DNA from: Beroe ovata
Taxonomy: Eukaryota; Ctenophora; Nuda; Beroida; Beroidae
NCBI GenBank assembly: GCA_946803715.1
Contig: CAMPET010000126.1
Span: 12,774-25,939 of the forward strand
Direction: 5' to 3'
DNA: 13,166 nt
Part shown: positions 7,001 through 13,166 of the stretch, one piece after another
Position numbering within the stretch: the first letter of the stretch is position 1
How the letters are laid out: each line of letters starts with the position of its first letter
Translations under genes and position numbers: made by a program
The notes under the pieces: generated by a model
Told to the model about the DNA's origin: nothing
The model's database searches: none
The model's input: the letters and a program-made list of their open reading frames with translations, nothing else

Positions 7001-7361
7001 GGAGTGTTAATCAGACTCATCCCAGATATCCCAGATTGAGGCCCGACTTGGGTACTATTGAGGGTCCTCGTTGGAGGGCCCAAAACCATACAAATACTAT
7101 CACAACAACCGGTTTGATCCGTCCCATGAAAGTGAACCGCATTTGACCCGCAACAACAGATGAAAAAATTTTTACACAAATTTTAATCAAAGTTCATTTT
7201 TACGTTGACAGAATTATAGAGGCAGAAGCAAAGGCCAACACGAATTTATGAATGAACGATATAATAAATAAAATTGATATTTAAAACTGTTGCAGTAATA
7301 TACCCTCAAACAAAATAGTTGTCGATGAGAATGCTTGCGCGTCAGTATTCTAGTCAATGAT
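7001..7361. other. Intergenic AT-rich sequence, no gene seen
   Basis: Upstream flank of SRP9. AT-rich with aataaataaa near 7264. Open frames lack similarity to anything I recognise. Confidence 0.6.
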
Positions 7362-7546
7362 CCACCTTTAGCGCGCGCGTCCCGTACACACTCGAAATTG
7401 CTGCCCTGCACTGATACACAAACGGTACTGTGCACACGTTGCACGGCTGCACGCTTCTTAGTCTCCCCTGCGATATGAAATGTCACAAAAATGGCGGAAC
7501 TGGAGCCGCGCGCAAAAAAACTGTGCATGTGGACAAATACAAAATT

Positions 7547-7630
7547 GCCGGATGTTATCAATATCTGTCCACTGTTTCTTGCGCGCGCGCCGCGCGCAAT
7601 TCAAGAAACAGTGGACAGATAACATCCGGC
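7547..7630. repeat. Inverted repeat with 29-bp arms and CG-alternating centre
   Basis: Left arm 7547-7581 and right arm 7602-7630 are reverse complements over 29 bp: blocks gccggatgttatc and tgtccactgtttcttg. The left arm has 6 extra bases (7560-7565). The 20-nt centre is itself mostly alternating CG. Part of the right arm recurs at 7641-7651 and 7996-8019 (gtggacagat then aacatccggc). A foldback or MITE-like remnant is the likeliest identity. Confidence 0.88.
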
Positions 7631-7861
7631 AAATACAAAATAACATCCGGCTTGTCGGGCGCTGCCAGACCGCTGATGCAAGCCGCGAAGTTGTTAATTT
7701 TTTGTCTCCAATCTCCATCGAAGGCGCGCGCGCAAAAAACAGAGCTATATATATAGAGGTCAAATAAATCTGACAAGAGAATTTGGGTTGCACGCAGCGA
7801 GTGAACACACGTGACTGCATGGCATGACATGACACGGCAAGTGGGAGAACACACGGCATTG

Positions 7862-7954
7862 GCCACGAACACAGAGCTCAAGCTTGGTCTGTATGTTGAT
7901 TAACATATTTCAATTTGTACAAATCACCCTGACCCATGCTTGTAGTTCTACTTC
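7862..7954. repeat. 93-bp direct repeat, copy 1
   Basis: Matches 8357-8449 over 93 bp at a constant offset of 495 with no difference that I can see. It begins gccacgaacacagagctcaa and ends ttctacttc. After the repeat, gatgatag recurs in both copies with different spacing, so homology extends further with an indel. Confidence 0.93.
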
Positions 7955-7995
7955 GATGATAGACCTTGCTTCGCCACTCGCGCGCGCGAGAAAAA

Positions 7996-8019
7996 GTGGA
8001 CAGATATATAACATCCGGC
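7996..8019. repeat. Dispersed copy of the inverted-repeat arm
   Basis: gtggacagat, five extra bases atata/tat, then aacatccggc, directly following a CG-alternating tract. Same order as in the right arm of 7547-7630. Confidence 0.85.
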
Positions 8020-8030
8020 ATGATCCAGAT

Positions 8031-8356
8031 CACTGAAGAAATGTCGTAGAATTAGAAAATGTCGTAGAAACCCTGAAACCACGCGCGAAGCAGGTTGGGT
8101 CACGCAGCGTGGGAACAAGCTGTCAAGCTAAAAGTAAACGAAAAAGCATCTATGATTTTACAAATGCAATTGCATCAGCATCATGATTTATTACTGTTAT
8201 TGTTAGTGATAACGAATAAGCCAATGAATATAAATCCACACTCTGAAATGATATTGATAACTGAGTATCACGAAAGACTACTAGATTAGATATTTCAAAA
8301 CGAACTAACTCTAAGTTGTAAGTAAGCTAAAAGTGTAGCCAAAACATCGATATTGA
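8031..8356. other. Sequence between the direct repeats, no gene seen
   Basis: Contains atgtcgtagaa twice in a row (8041-8068) and an open frame without recognisable features. ttgggtcacgcagcgtgggaac at 8094 echoes ttgcacgcagcgagtgaac at 7788, a further sign of a duplicated element. Confidence 0.5.
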
Positions 8357-8449
8357 GCCACGAACACAGAGCTCAAGCTTGGTCTGTATGTTGATTAACA
8401 TATTTCAATTTGTACAAATCACCCTGACCCATGCTTGTAGTTCTACTTC
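8357..8449. repeat. 93-bp direct repeat, copy 2
   Basis: Second copy of 7862-7954. The 402 bp between them holds the CG-tract element end and otherwise AT-rich sequence. It could be a young duplication or two ends of an inserted element; no target-site duplication was identified. Confidence 0.93.
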
Positions 8450-8644
8450 TGGTTTCGGATCATAGATGATAGCATTGGCATACAATTTCAATTGAATGAG
8501 TAAAAGTGACAATCTGTAATGCGTCACATGGGGCACCGAGAAGAGTCCCGGTAGCACACATCAATATTCAAATCCAATAGTATAAATATCTCGGAGTCAT
8601 TCTGGTGTTATCTTTTCAATTTTCATCTGTGATTTACTATCTGA

Positions 8645-8679
8645 TTACTGTTCGTCTACTGATACCGGCGCTGACAAAC
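8645..8679 (-). CDS. Membrane protein exon 5, predicted last exon (residues 231-241)
   Basis: Acceptor tttgtcccag, then GT completing a Cys codon, LSAPVSVDEQ and TAA. It joins exon 4 in phase but is short, and there is no second copy to test it. No clear polyadenylation signal was found downstream, so a different 3' exon is possible. Confidence 0.45.
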
Positions 8680-11453
8680 CTGGGACAAACAAGCATAATT
8701 CTGCTGTGATTCAAAATTCTAAATTAGAATTGGATGAACAGCATTCTGATATTAGAGTTTCCGTTTGAGTGACTAACTCACATATTTTCATGACATCATA
8801 AGCCCAGCTGTTCTTTGCCACGTCACATGACATTGTAAAGGAGTTATCCCCCACTAACACGAAGTTGTTATCGGTCTGAGACTCATCGATACCGTAATTA
8901 CACGTGATTGTGCAATGAACCTGTACAGGAATGGAAACAGGAATGTAGTTGGTACTCATAGCAATAACTGTACGTGATCATCGATACGGATACGGATTCC
9001 GAAGAGATTGGTGTGTGGTGCAACATTGGTCACTGGTTCGTCACCAATATTCGAGACGGTTCTTTCTACTTCCACGTATTCGTAGAGAATACCACAAATC
9101 TCACCTCAGTTTTCGTTCTCGATCTCTCAGATTTGCAGTCTGCAGTTCCCTCCAGCGGTATAACGTCAGTCACCGAGCAGTAACTCTTGTAGTGGTCTTC
9201 CATTATCACTGAAAGTACGGTGTCAAGGTTAGGTCGAGTGCAAATGCAATGCAATCAACGGTGTCAAAATCCTATACGAGTACGACTTTGAGAGGAAACA
9301 TTCAATCTCATTTGAAATTGTCATAATGGTATTATGGACTAATCTTGATTCTACTTAATCTTGATTTAATAAACTTCCAGCCTCAGTGATATTAAGAAGT
9401 CCAGACACATCAATTATCACCACTTAGGCATTACAGCCATAACAACATACACTAAGGCCATAACGATGAGATCATTAACAACAAAATTGTCAAGTGTTGT
9501 TATTGTAATTGTATAACAATTAACAAGAGAGGTGTCAAGGTCCGTAGTCACAACTCATCATCATACATTCACCTGAAGACCACACTGAATGTGTCATTGC
9601 GAAGAAGAAAATGGCGAGCAGACACAGGATAGTTACAATGATGGAGAACAGTTGACACCTCCGCTCAGTTTTCGCGTCCCTCGGCACTCTGAAACAGTGT
9701 GACGTGTCACTATATATACANTGAGACTCATCGATACCGTAATTACACGTGATTGTGCAATGAACCTGTGCAGGAATGGAAACAGGAATGTAGTAGGTAC
9801 TTATAGCAATAACTGTACGTGATCATAGACAGATAGATACGGATACGGATAGATACGGATACGGATTCCGAAGAGATTGGTGTGTGGTGCAACACTGGTC
9901 ACTGGTTCGTCACCAGTGTCGCACCAGCTGATTCGAGACGGTTTTTTCTGCTTCCATGTGTACTCGTAGAAACGGTACCACAAATCTCACCTCAGTCTTC
10001 GTTCTCGATCTCTCAGATTTGCAGTCTGCAGTTCCCTCCAGCGGTATAACGTCAGTCACCGAGCAGTAACTCTTGTAGTGGTCTTCCATTATCACTGAAA
10101 GTACGGTGTCAAGTTTAGGGTCGAGTGCAAATGCAATGCAATCAACGGTGTCAAAACCTCTGCGACTTTGAGAGGAAACATTCATTTAAAGTTCTCATAA
10201 TGGTGTTATGGACTAATGTTGAACTTGATTCTACTTTATCTTTGTTCAACAAACTTCCAGCCTCGGTAATGTTAGAAAGTCCAGACATATCAATTATCAC
10301 CACTTAGGCATTACAGCCATAACAACATACATAACAAAAGTGTCAGGTGGTGTTACTGTAATTGTATAACAATTAACAAGGGAGGTGTCAAGGTCAGTAT
10401 CCACAACTCCATCATACATTTACCTGAAGACCACACTGAGTGTGTCATTGCGAAGAAGAAGATGGCGAGCAGACACAGGATAGTTACAATGATGGAGAAC
10501 AGCTGACACCTCCGCTCAGTTTTCGCGTCCCTCGGCACTCTGAAACAGTGTGACGTGTCACTATATATACAGTGCTAGCATACAGTGCTAGCATACAGTG
10601 CTAGCATACAGTGCTAGCATACAGTGCCAGCATACAGTGCTAGCATACAGTGCTAGCATACAGTGCTAGCATACAGTGCTAGCATACAGTGCTAGCATAC
10701 AGTGCTAGCAGCATACAGTGCTAGCATACAGGGCTAGCATACAGTGCTAGCTTACAGTGCTAGCTTACAGTGCTAGCATACAGTGCTAGCATACAGTGTT
10801 AGCATACAGTGCTAGCATACAGTGCTAGCATACAGGGCTAGCGTACAGTGCTAGCATACAGTGCTAGCATACAGTGCCAGCATACAGTGCTAGCATACAG
10901 TGTGCTATTATAAGTGTGGGCTTTGTGGATTCGGAGAGGATCAATAAATAGTGAACAGTATATGAGAGTGAAGTTCGTGAATAGGGTGGTTCAAAAACAA
11001 GTGGGGGTCAGGATAAAATTGATCCGATTGGATCTCTCTGATGTCCCATTTTTTACGTATCAGTAGGTATAGAGGGAAGTAGCTTCATGAAGCACTCCAC
11101 ACGCTGTGTATGATCACTCACATGTGTCGCGGTAACTGTGTCTCACCCACTCCCCTGCTCATTTCACGAAACCTCTCATATCTCAACTCATTGCCCAAAT
11201 CTTGTTCCTTCACCAACGCCAACTCCACCCTATTTCTCTCATTCGCCCCCTTGATCCTCAGGTAGTCTTTGTATGACATGGGAGCAGAGTTTTGTCGGGG
11301 TGTGGCGAGACCTCTATCCGCCAGCAGGGTGTTATTACTGACATGCTGTGCGCTAAGTATACGACCCCGTTTAACCCCGATACTCAGTCTACCATCATGA
11401 GTAGACCCAGTGAAGGAATTGGCAGAAGTGCTCCGAGAGAATTTGAGTGACAT
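8645..11453 (-). CDS. Unrecognised type II single-pass membrane protein, 5 exons, 241 aa
   Basis: I do not recognise the family. Joining 11453-11122, 10539-10424, 10094-9991, 8920-8782 and 8679-8645 gives 241 codons ending TAA, all junctions GT-AG and in phase. Residues 1-121 are hydrophilic and Ser/Arg-rich, with a charged stretch around NERNRVELALVKEQDLGNEL (about 71-90). Residues 122-143 (QLFSIIVTILCLLAIFFFAM) form one membrane segment with basic KTERR on its N side, predicting an outside or lumenal C-terminus. That part has five cysteines (about 160, 174, 187, 191 and 216, plus 231 at the last junction, so six in total) with a CTITC motif and no N-glycosylation sequon. Exons 2 and 3 are present twice (also 9688-9573 and 9208-9105) and differ only silently, which supports them as coding. 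The start at 11453 follows an in-frame TAG. The last exon is the least certain part. Confidence 0.72.
8782..8920 (-). CDS. Membrane protein exon 4 (residues 185-231)
   Basis: Encodes VHCTITCNYGIDESQTDNNF, then VLVGDNSFTMSCDVAKNSWA and YDVMKI plus T of a split codon. Acceptor tgtacag, donor T|gtgagt. Cysteine-bearing extracellular or lumenal segment. Confidence 0.76.
9105..9208 (-). CDS. Membrane protein exon 3, copy C
   Basis: Second copy of exon 3 with the same protein and intact splice sites. It is contiguous with the complete exon 4 at 8782-8920. Confidence 0.78.
9573..9688 (-). CDS. Membrane protein exon 2, copy C
   Basis: Second copy of the transmembrane exon, same protein sequence, intact acceptor ctgtttcag and donor gtgaat. 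Probably the other allele of 10424-10539. Confidence 0.78.
9722..9765 (-). pseudogene. Membrane protein exon 4 fragment, copy D, cut at the n
   Basis: The first 44 nt of exon 4 (VHCTITCNYGIDES plus CA) run into the unknown base at 9721. Identical in sequence to the start of the complete exon at 8782-8920. Confidence 0.82.
9829..9873. repeat. (GATACG)-type microsatellite in intron 3, expanded copy
   Basis: Interspersed gata and gatacg units. The matching place in copy C (8981-9000) is about 24 bp shorter, consistent with an allelic length variant. Confidence 0.85.
9991..10094 (-). CDS. Membrane protein exon 3, copy D (residues 150-184)
   Basis: Encodes IMEDHYKSYCSVTDVIPLEG then TADCKSERSRTKTE. 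Acceptor gtactttcag, donor gtgaga. One silent difference (AAG/AAA) from copy C at 9105-9208. Confidence 0.8.
10424..10539 (-). CDS. Membrane protein exon 2, copy D (residues 111-150)
   Basis: Encodes VPRDAKTERRCQLFSIIVTI then LCLLAIFFFAMTHSVWSS. It contains the single transmembrane helix. Acceptor ctgtttcag, donor G|gtaaat. Differs from copy C (9573-9688) by three silent changes. Confidence 0.82.
10568..10902. repeat. 13-bp minisatellite, about 25 units
   Basis: Unit tacagtgctagca, with the palindrome gctagc at its core. Variant units include gccagc (twice), gttagc, cagggctagc (twice), gcttacag (twice), gcgtacag and one unit with an extra agc near 10710. It fills most of intron 1 of the membrane-protein gene, beginning 29 bp from the exon 2 acceptor edge. 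Confidence 0.97.
10903..11121 (-). other. Remainder of intron 1 of the membrane-protein gene
   Basis: Non-repetitive stretch between the minisatellite and the exon 1 donor (gtgagt). No coding signal. Confidence 0.7.
11122..11453 (-). CDS. Membrane protein exon 1 (residues 1-111)
   Basis: Encodes a cytoplasmic-type region beginning MSLKFSRSTSANSFTGSTHD and ending GVGETQLPRH plus AT of a split Ile codon; donor AT|gtgagt is near-consensus. The ATG has A at -3. An acceptor-like tttctttttcctcgag ends 10 nt before it. Confidence 0.75.
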
Positions 11454-11463
11454 TTGTCCGTGA

Positions 11464-12005
11464 CTCGAGGAAAAAGAAAGGACGGACTAAATCTGGCAGC
11501 CAGGTATCCGAGTTTGATGATAGAATCTTCGTGATACAGAGAAGAAGGGATTCTGATTCGAGACATACAATTACATAAACGATCAATCGAAAAATTGAGG
11601 GAATGATTTGATAGCTAATGGAATATATTCTCTCTGGGTTCCATTTATTGGTCGATGAATTTAATTACATCAAAAGCATGAATTGGGAGGGGGTCAAATT
11701 GCGTTTCATGACTGGAGAGAGGGACGGATTGAGGGATCCGTGTTTTGTGCGTGATTCTCAGATTTCCACAGTCACGATGATGAAAAATCTCTATTCTCTA
11801 AGATATACCGGAAATTGTGAAGGTAAACGGTGATTAGTTAATTAGTTAATGAGATAATGAGATACTGATATTTGAACAGGAGCAGTTGCCAGAACATCGT
11901 CGGACAATGACGAACAATTACAACAGAGATGATCTGCGATACGACTGAATGTCAATGATGCGTGTTTGAGACAGAATATTGACATTGACGTGTGAATTCA
12001 GTCGG
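11464..12005. other. Upstream of membrane-protein exon 1, no gene seen
   Basis: AT-rich sequence with short open frames on both strands that show no recognisable protein or conserved pattern. It is either 5' flank or an intron if the exon at 12258-12508 belongs to the same transcript. Confidence 0.5.
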
Positions 12006-12250
12006 TGTAACAACTAACAAATGTAACAATAGTTTGAAGCAAGACCCAGTGTTACAAACTTGGCATATATTTGATTTTTGTATAGCTGATGTAACAACAA
12101 GAGTAGAAACAAAAGTGTGGTTACCCAAGTGTAACAAGTGAAACACTTAATGTAACTCAACAATTGTAGGAACTACTATAGAGTGGTTACCTCTACGTCA
12201 CAAGTGTAACATCTACTCGATGTAACAACAACAACAACACGTGGTTACAA
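12006..12250. repeat. Degenerate tgtaacaa-rich stretch
   Basis: The word gtaaca occurs many times together with gtggttac, gtgtaacaag and an (aac)n run at 12223-12238. Units are irregularly spaced, as in an old or cryptic simple repeat. Confidence 0.55.
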
Positions 12251-12257
12251 CCCCTAC

Positions 12258-12508
12258 CGTCCGGTCCCGGCCTCCTCATCTCTTATCGTGATGACACCGG
12301 CGTTCCTATGCTTCTCATATCTCTCCTCCTCGGCCTGCCTCATGAAACTCCGGCCCCGCGCCAGGAGCGCCTTCTTGCGCCACATGGACGCGAATTTCCA
12401 TGTTTCGGAGCTGTAGGTTGCTGCAGCAACATAGGAGCAGGGCTGCTGCTCGCTGCTGCTGGATGGCAGGTTGCTGATACTGGTCCGTGATTTGCGGGAT
12501 GAAGGCAT
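12258..12508 (-). CDS. Probable first coding exon, 83 codons, Ser/Arg-rich start
   Basis: Open from ATG (context caccATG) through MPSSRKSRTSISNLPSSSSE, a middle with ETWKFASMWRKKALLARGRS, and a charged end RQAEEERYEKHRNAGVITIR, to a donor-like CG|gtaggg; beyond it is an in-frame TAG. GC-richer than the surroundings and read in one frame, so coding is plausible. The product is not recognised. If joined to the acceptor-like site at 11464-11465 it continues in phase (R-HGQ-MSLKF) into the membrane-protein gene and would lengthen its cytoplasmic part to about 209 residues, but that acceptor has G at -3 and is weak. It could instead be a separate gene whose next exon is not seen. Confidence 0.42.
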
Positions 12509-12515
12509 GGTGCAG

Positions 12516-12543
12516 CTTGAGAGAGAGAGAGGGAGAGAGAGGG
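12516..12543. repeat. GA-rich tract upstream of the 12508 ATG
   Basis: Plus-strand gagagagagagggagagagaggg. On the minus strand it is a CT run ending in caag 7 nt before the ATG at 12508, so it can serve as the pyrimidine tract of an acceptor or as a CT-rich promoter element. Confidence 0.7.
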
Positions 12544-12544
12544 A

Positions 12545-12768
12545 TGCTGTATCTATAGGATCAGGCGAGGTTCTCGTAGAGAGGTATATCAGAGTGAAGA
12601 GAACCGACAGAATGTGTGAGAAATGCGCTGATCAGTTTCTCCTACTTCCGCTACTGTTAACAAGCACATATTATTAGCAACATAACAAAATAACGAAATA
12701 AAGAATAATGAGAGAAAAAGTGCCGCGTATATTTTGCTAACAAGGCACAAGGAATCCATACATGCGGA
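12545..12768. other. AT-rich sequence, no gene seen
   Basis: Contains aacaaaataacgaaataaagaataatgagag at the centre (plus strand), a low-complexity A-rich run. No supported coding signal. Confidence 0.5.
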
Positions 12769-12975
12769 CTATGCGATGTGTAAACTGTTTCTCGTTAAAT
12801 CCGTTATTGTGGAGGAGTAGGTAATGCAACTATATTTGTCATCATAGTAACTACTGACAAAGGCCTGGGTAACATAGCATTTCTGGGTAGTGGTCACTAT
12901 GATATGAGTAGGCGTCACGGTCGACAAATGGGGAAATACGCCTTTGATCCGCAGGAAAATTGTGTTAAGCAGCAT
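12769..12975 (-). other. Weak candidate exon, Ser/Thr-rich with cysteines
   Basis: Open frame ending in TAG whose central part reads TQKCYVTQAFVSSYYDDKYS then CITYSSTITDLTRNS. No clear acceptor or start, and no family recognised. It is listed only because its C-x-V-T...C-x-T spacing loosely recalls exon 3 of the membrane-protein gene. Confidence 0.18.
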
Positions 12976-13144
12976 TTGTCTTTCATCTAAATATGTTTTG
13001 ACCAGCTGTCATCAGAGCTCAAACAATGTAACAATGTGGACAATGATATAGACGCTATACCCAGGTCCATCCTATTCCTACGCGTGAATTGCGCTTCAGG
13101 GAAAGCGCGGTGTGAAGTTTAAAAAGCACTATAAGTCACTCTCT

Positions 13145-13166
13145 CACACACACACACACACACACA
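13145..13166. repeat. (CA)n microsatellite at window edge
   Basis: Eleven CA units close the window, preceded by ctctct. Same repeat and strand as at the other edge. Confidence 0.95.

Larger units (their letters stand above)
7362..8030. repeat. CG-tract repeat cluster
   Basis: Alternating CG tracts recur at 7371-7380, 7505-7513, 7580-7597, 7724-7732 and 7979-7988. Two of them (7509, 7726) are followed by a run of A, and several are followed at variable distance by related words: cagtggacagat, acaaatacaaaa and taacatccggc. The composition is unlike the flanking AT-rich DNA. Probably a degraded non-autonomous element or nested copies of one. Confidence 0.75.
8877..9720. repeat. Tandem duplicate unit C
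   Basis: 844 bp aligning with 9722-10571. It starts inside exon 4 and stops at tatatataca, exactly where the 13-bp minisatellite would begin. Introns differ from copy D by several indels. Confidence 0.95.
9722..10571. repeat. Tandem duplicate unit D
   Basis: 850 bp matching 8877-9720 across the single n. It contains an expanded gatacg/atagatacggatacgg microsatellite at 9829-9873, where copy C has a shorter version at 8981-9000. Confidence 0.95.

Noticed and set aside
7430-7881. Several 95-133-residue ORFs on both strands
   Set aside because: They follow alternating CG tracts, which lack stop codons in any frame, and the inverted repeat. Cysteine- and arginine-rich low-complexity products without a coherent pattern.
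7362-8030. CRISPR-like array
   Set aside because: Repeats are irregular in length and spacing, partly inverted, and the genome is animal.
8641-8959. Membrane protein as a BK-channel beta or TipE subunit
   Set aside because: Those have two membrane helices and a longer cysteine loop. Only one helix and a loose cysteine resemblance are visible.
9910-10185. ORF starting at 10185 (MNVSSQSRRGFD) as the true 5' part of exon 3
   Set aside because: The matching region in copy C has indels that break this frame upstream of the gtactttcag acceptor; only the part after the acceptor is conserved.
10353-10538. Start of the membrane protein at 10538
   Set aside because: The codon is GTG, and it lies directly after a ctgtttcag acceptor, so it is an internal exon joined to 11122-11453.
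10568-10902. CRISPR or regulatory operator array
   Set aside because: The units are contiguous 13-mers without spacers: an ordinary minisatellite.
11618-11833. 71-residue plus-strand ORF
   Set aside because: No recognisable sequence, no splice context, and no second copy to test.

Overview
The window is animal (metazoan) nuclear DNA, most likely from an invertebrate. It has intron-rich protein genes with GT-AG junctions, short introns (about 60-340 bp), many microsatellites and minisatellites, and no bacterial-style ORFs. I cannot name the species. Both ends run into (CA)n and two single unknown bases (1950 and 9721) lie inside, so this looks like one short-read scaffold.

Layout, all genes on the minus strand. 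1-414: (CA)n and intron sequence with a 16-bp tandem repeat. 415-6283: exportin-1 (XPO1/CRM1), 18 exons giving 715 in-frame codons from the start codon to about two thirds of the protein; the C-terminal third lies beyond the window. 6710-6949: a complete single-exon SRP9 (Alu-domain subunit of the signal recognition particle). 6950-8644: no gene; a repeat cluster with CG-alternating tracts, an inverted repeat and a 93-bp direct duplication. 8645-11453: a five-exon gene for a 241-residue single-pass membrane protein with cysteines after the membrane segment, family not recognised. 10568-10902: a 13-bp minisatellite in its first intron. 12258-12508: a probable first coding exon of another or the same gene. 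12509-13166: GA-rich tract, AT-rich sequence, one weak exon candidate, then (CA)n.

The main structural observation is that about 720 bp (1231-1949 against 1951-2668) and about 850 bp (8877-9720 against 9722-10571) are each present twice in tandem, and each junction is exactly the single n. In the exons shared by the two copies I count 12 differences in 265 nt (XPO1) and 4 in 220 nt (membrane protein). All are silent, while the introns differ by indels and repeat number. The simplest reading is two divergent alleles placed end to end by a scaffolder rather than real exon duplications. The same comparison acts as an internal coding test and supports the new membrane-protein gene.

XPO1 and SRP9 are housekeeping genes (nuclear export; ER targeting and Alu-type RNA binding) with no evident pathway link. 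All four start codons have a pyrimidine-tract AG acceptor 2-30 nt upstream, which suggests 5'-UTR introns or spliced-leader trans-splicing.
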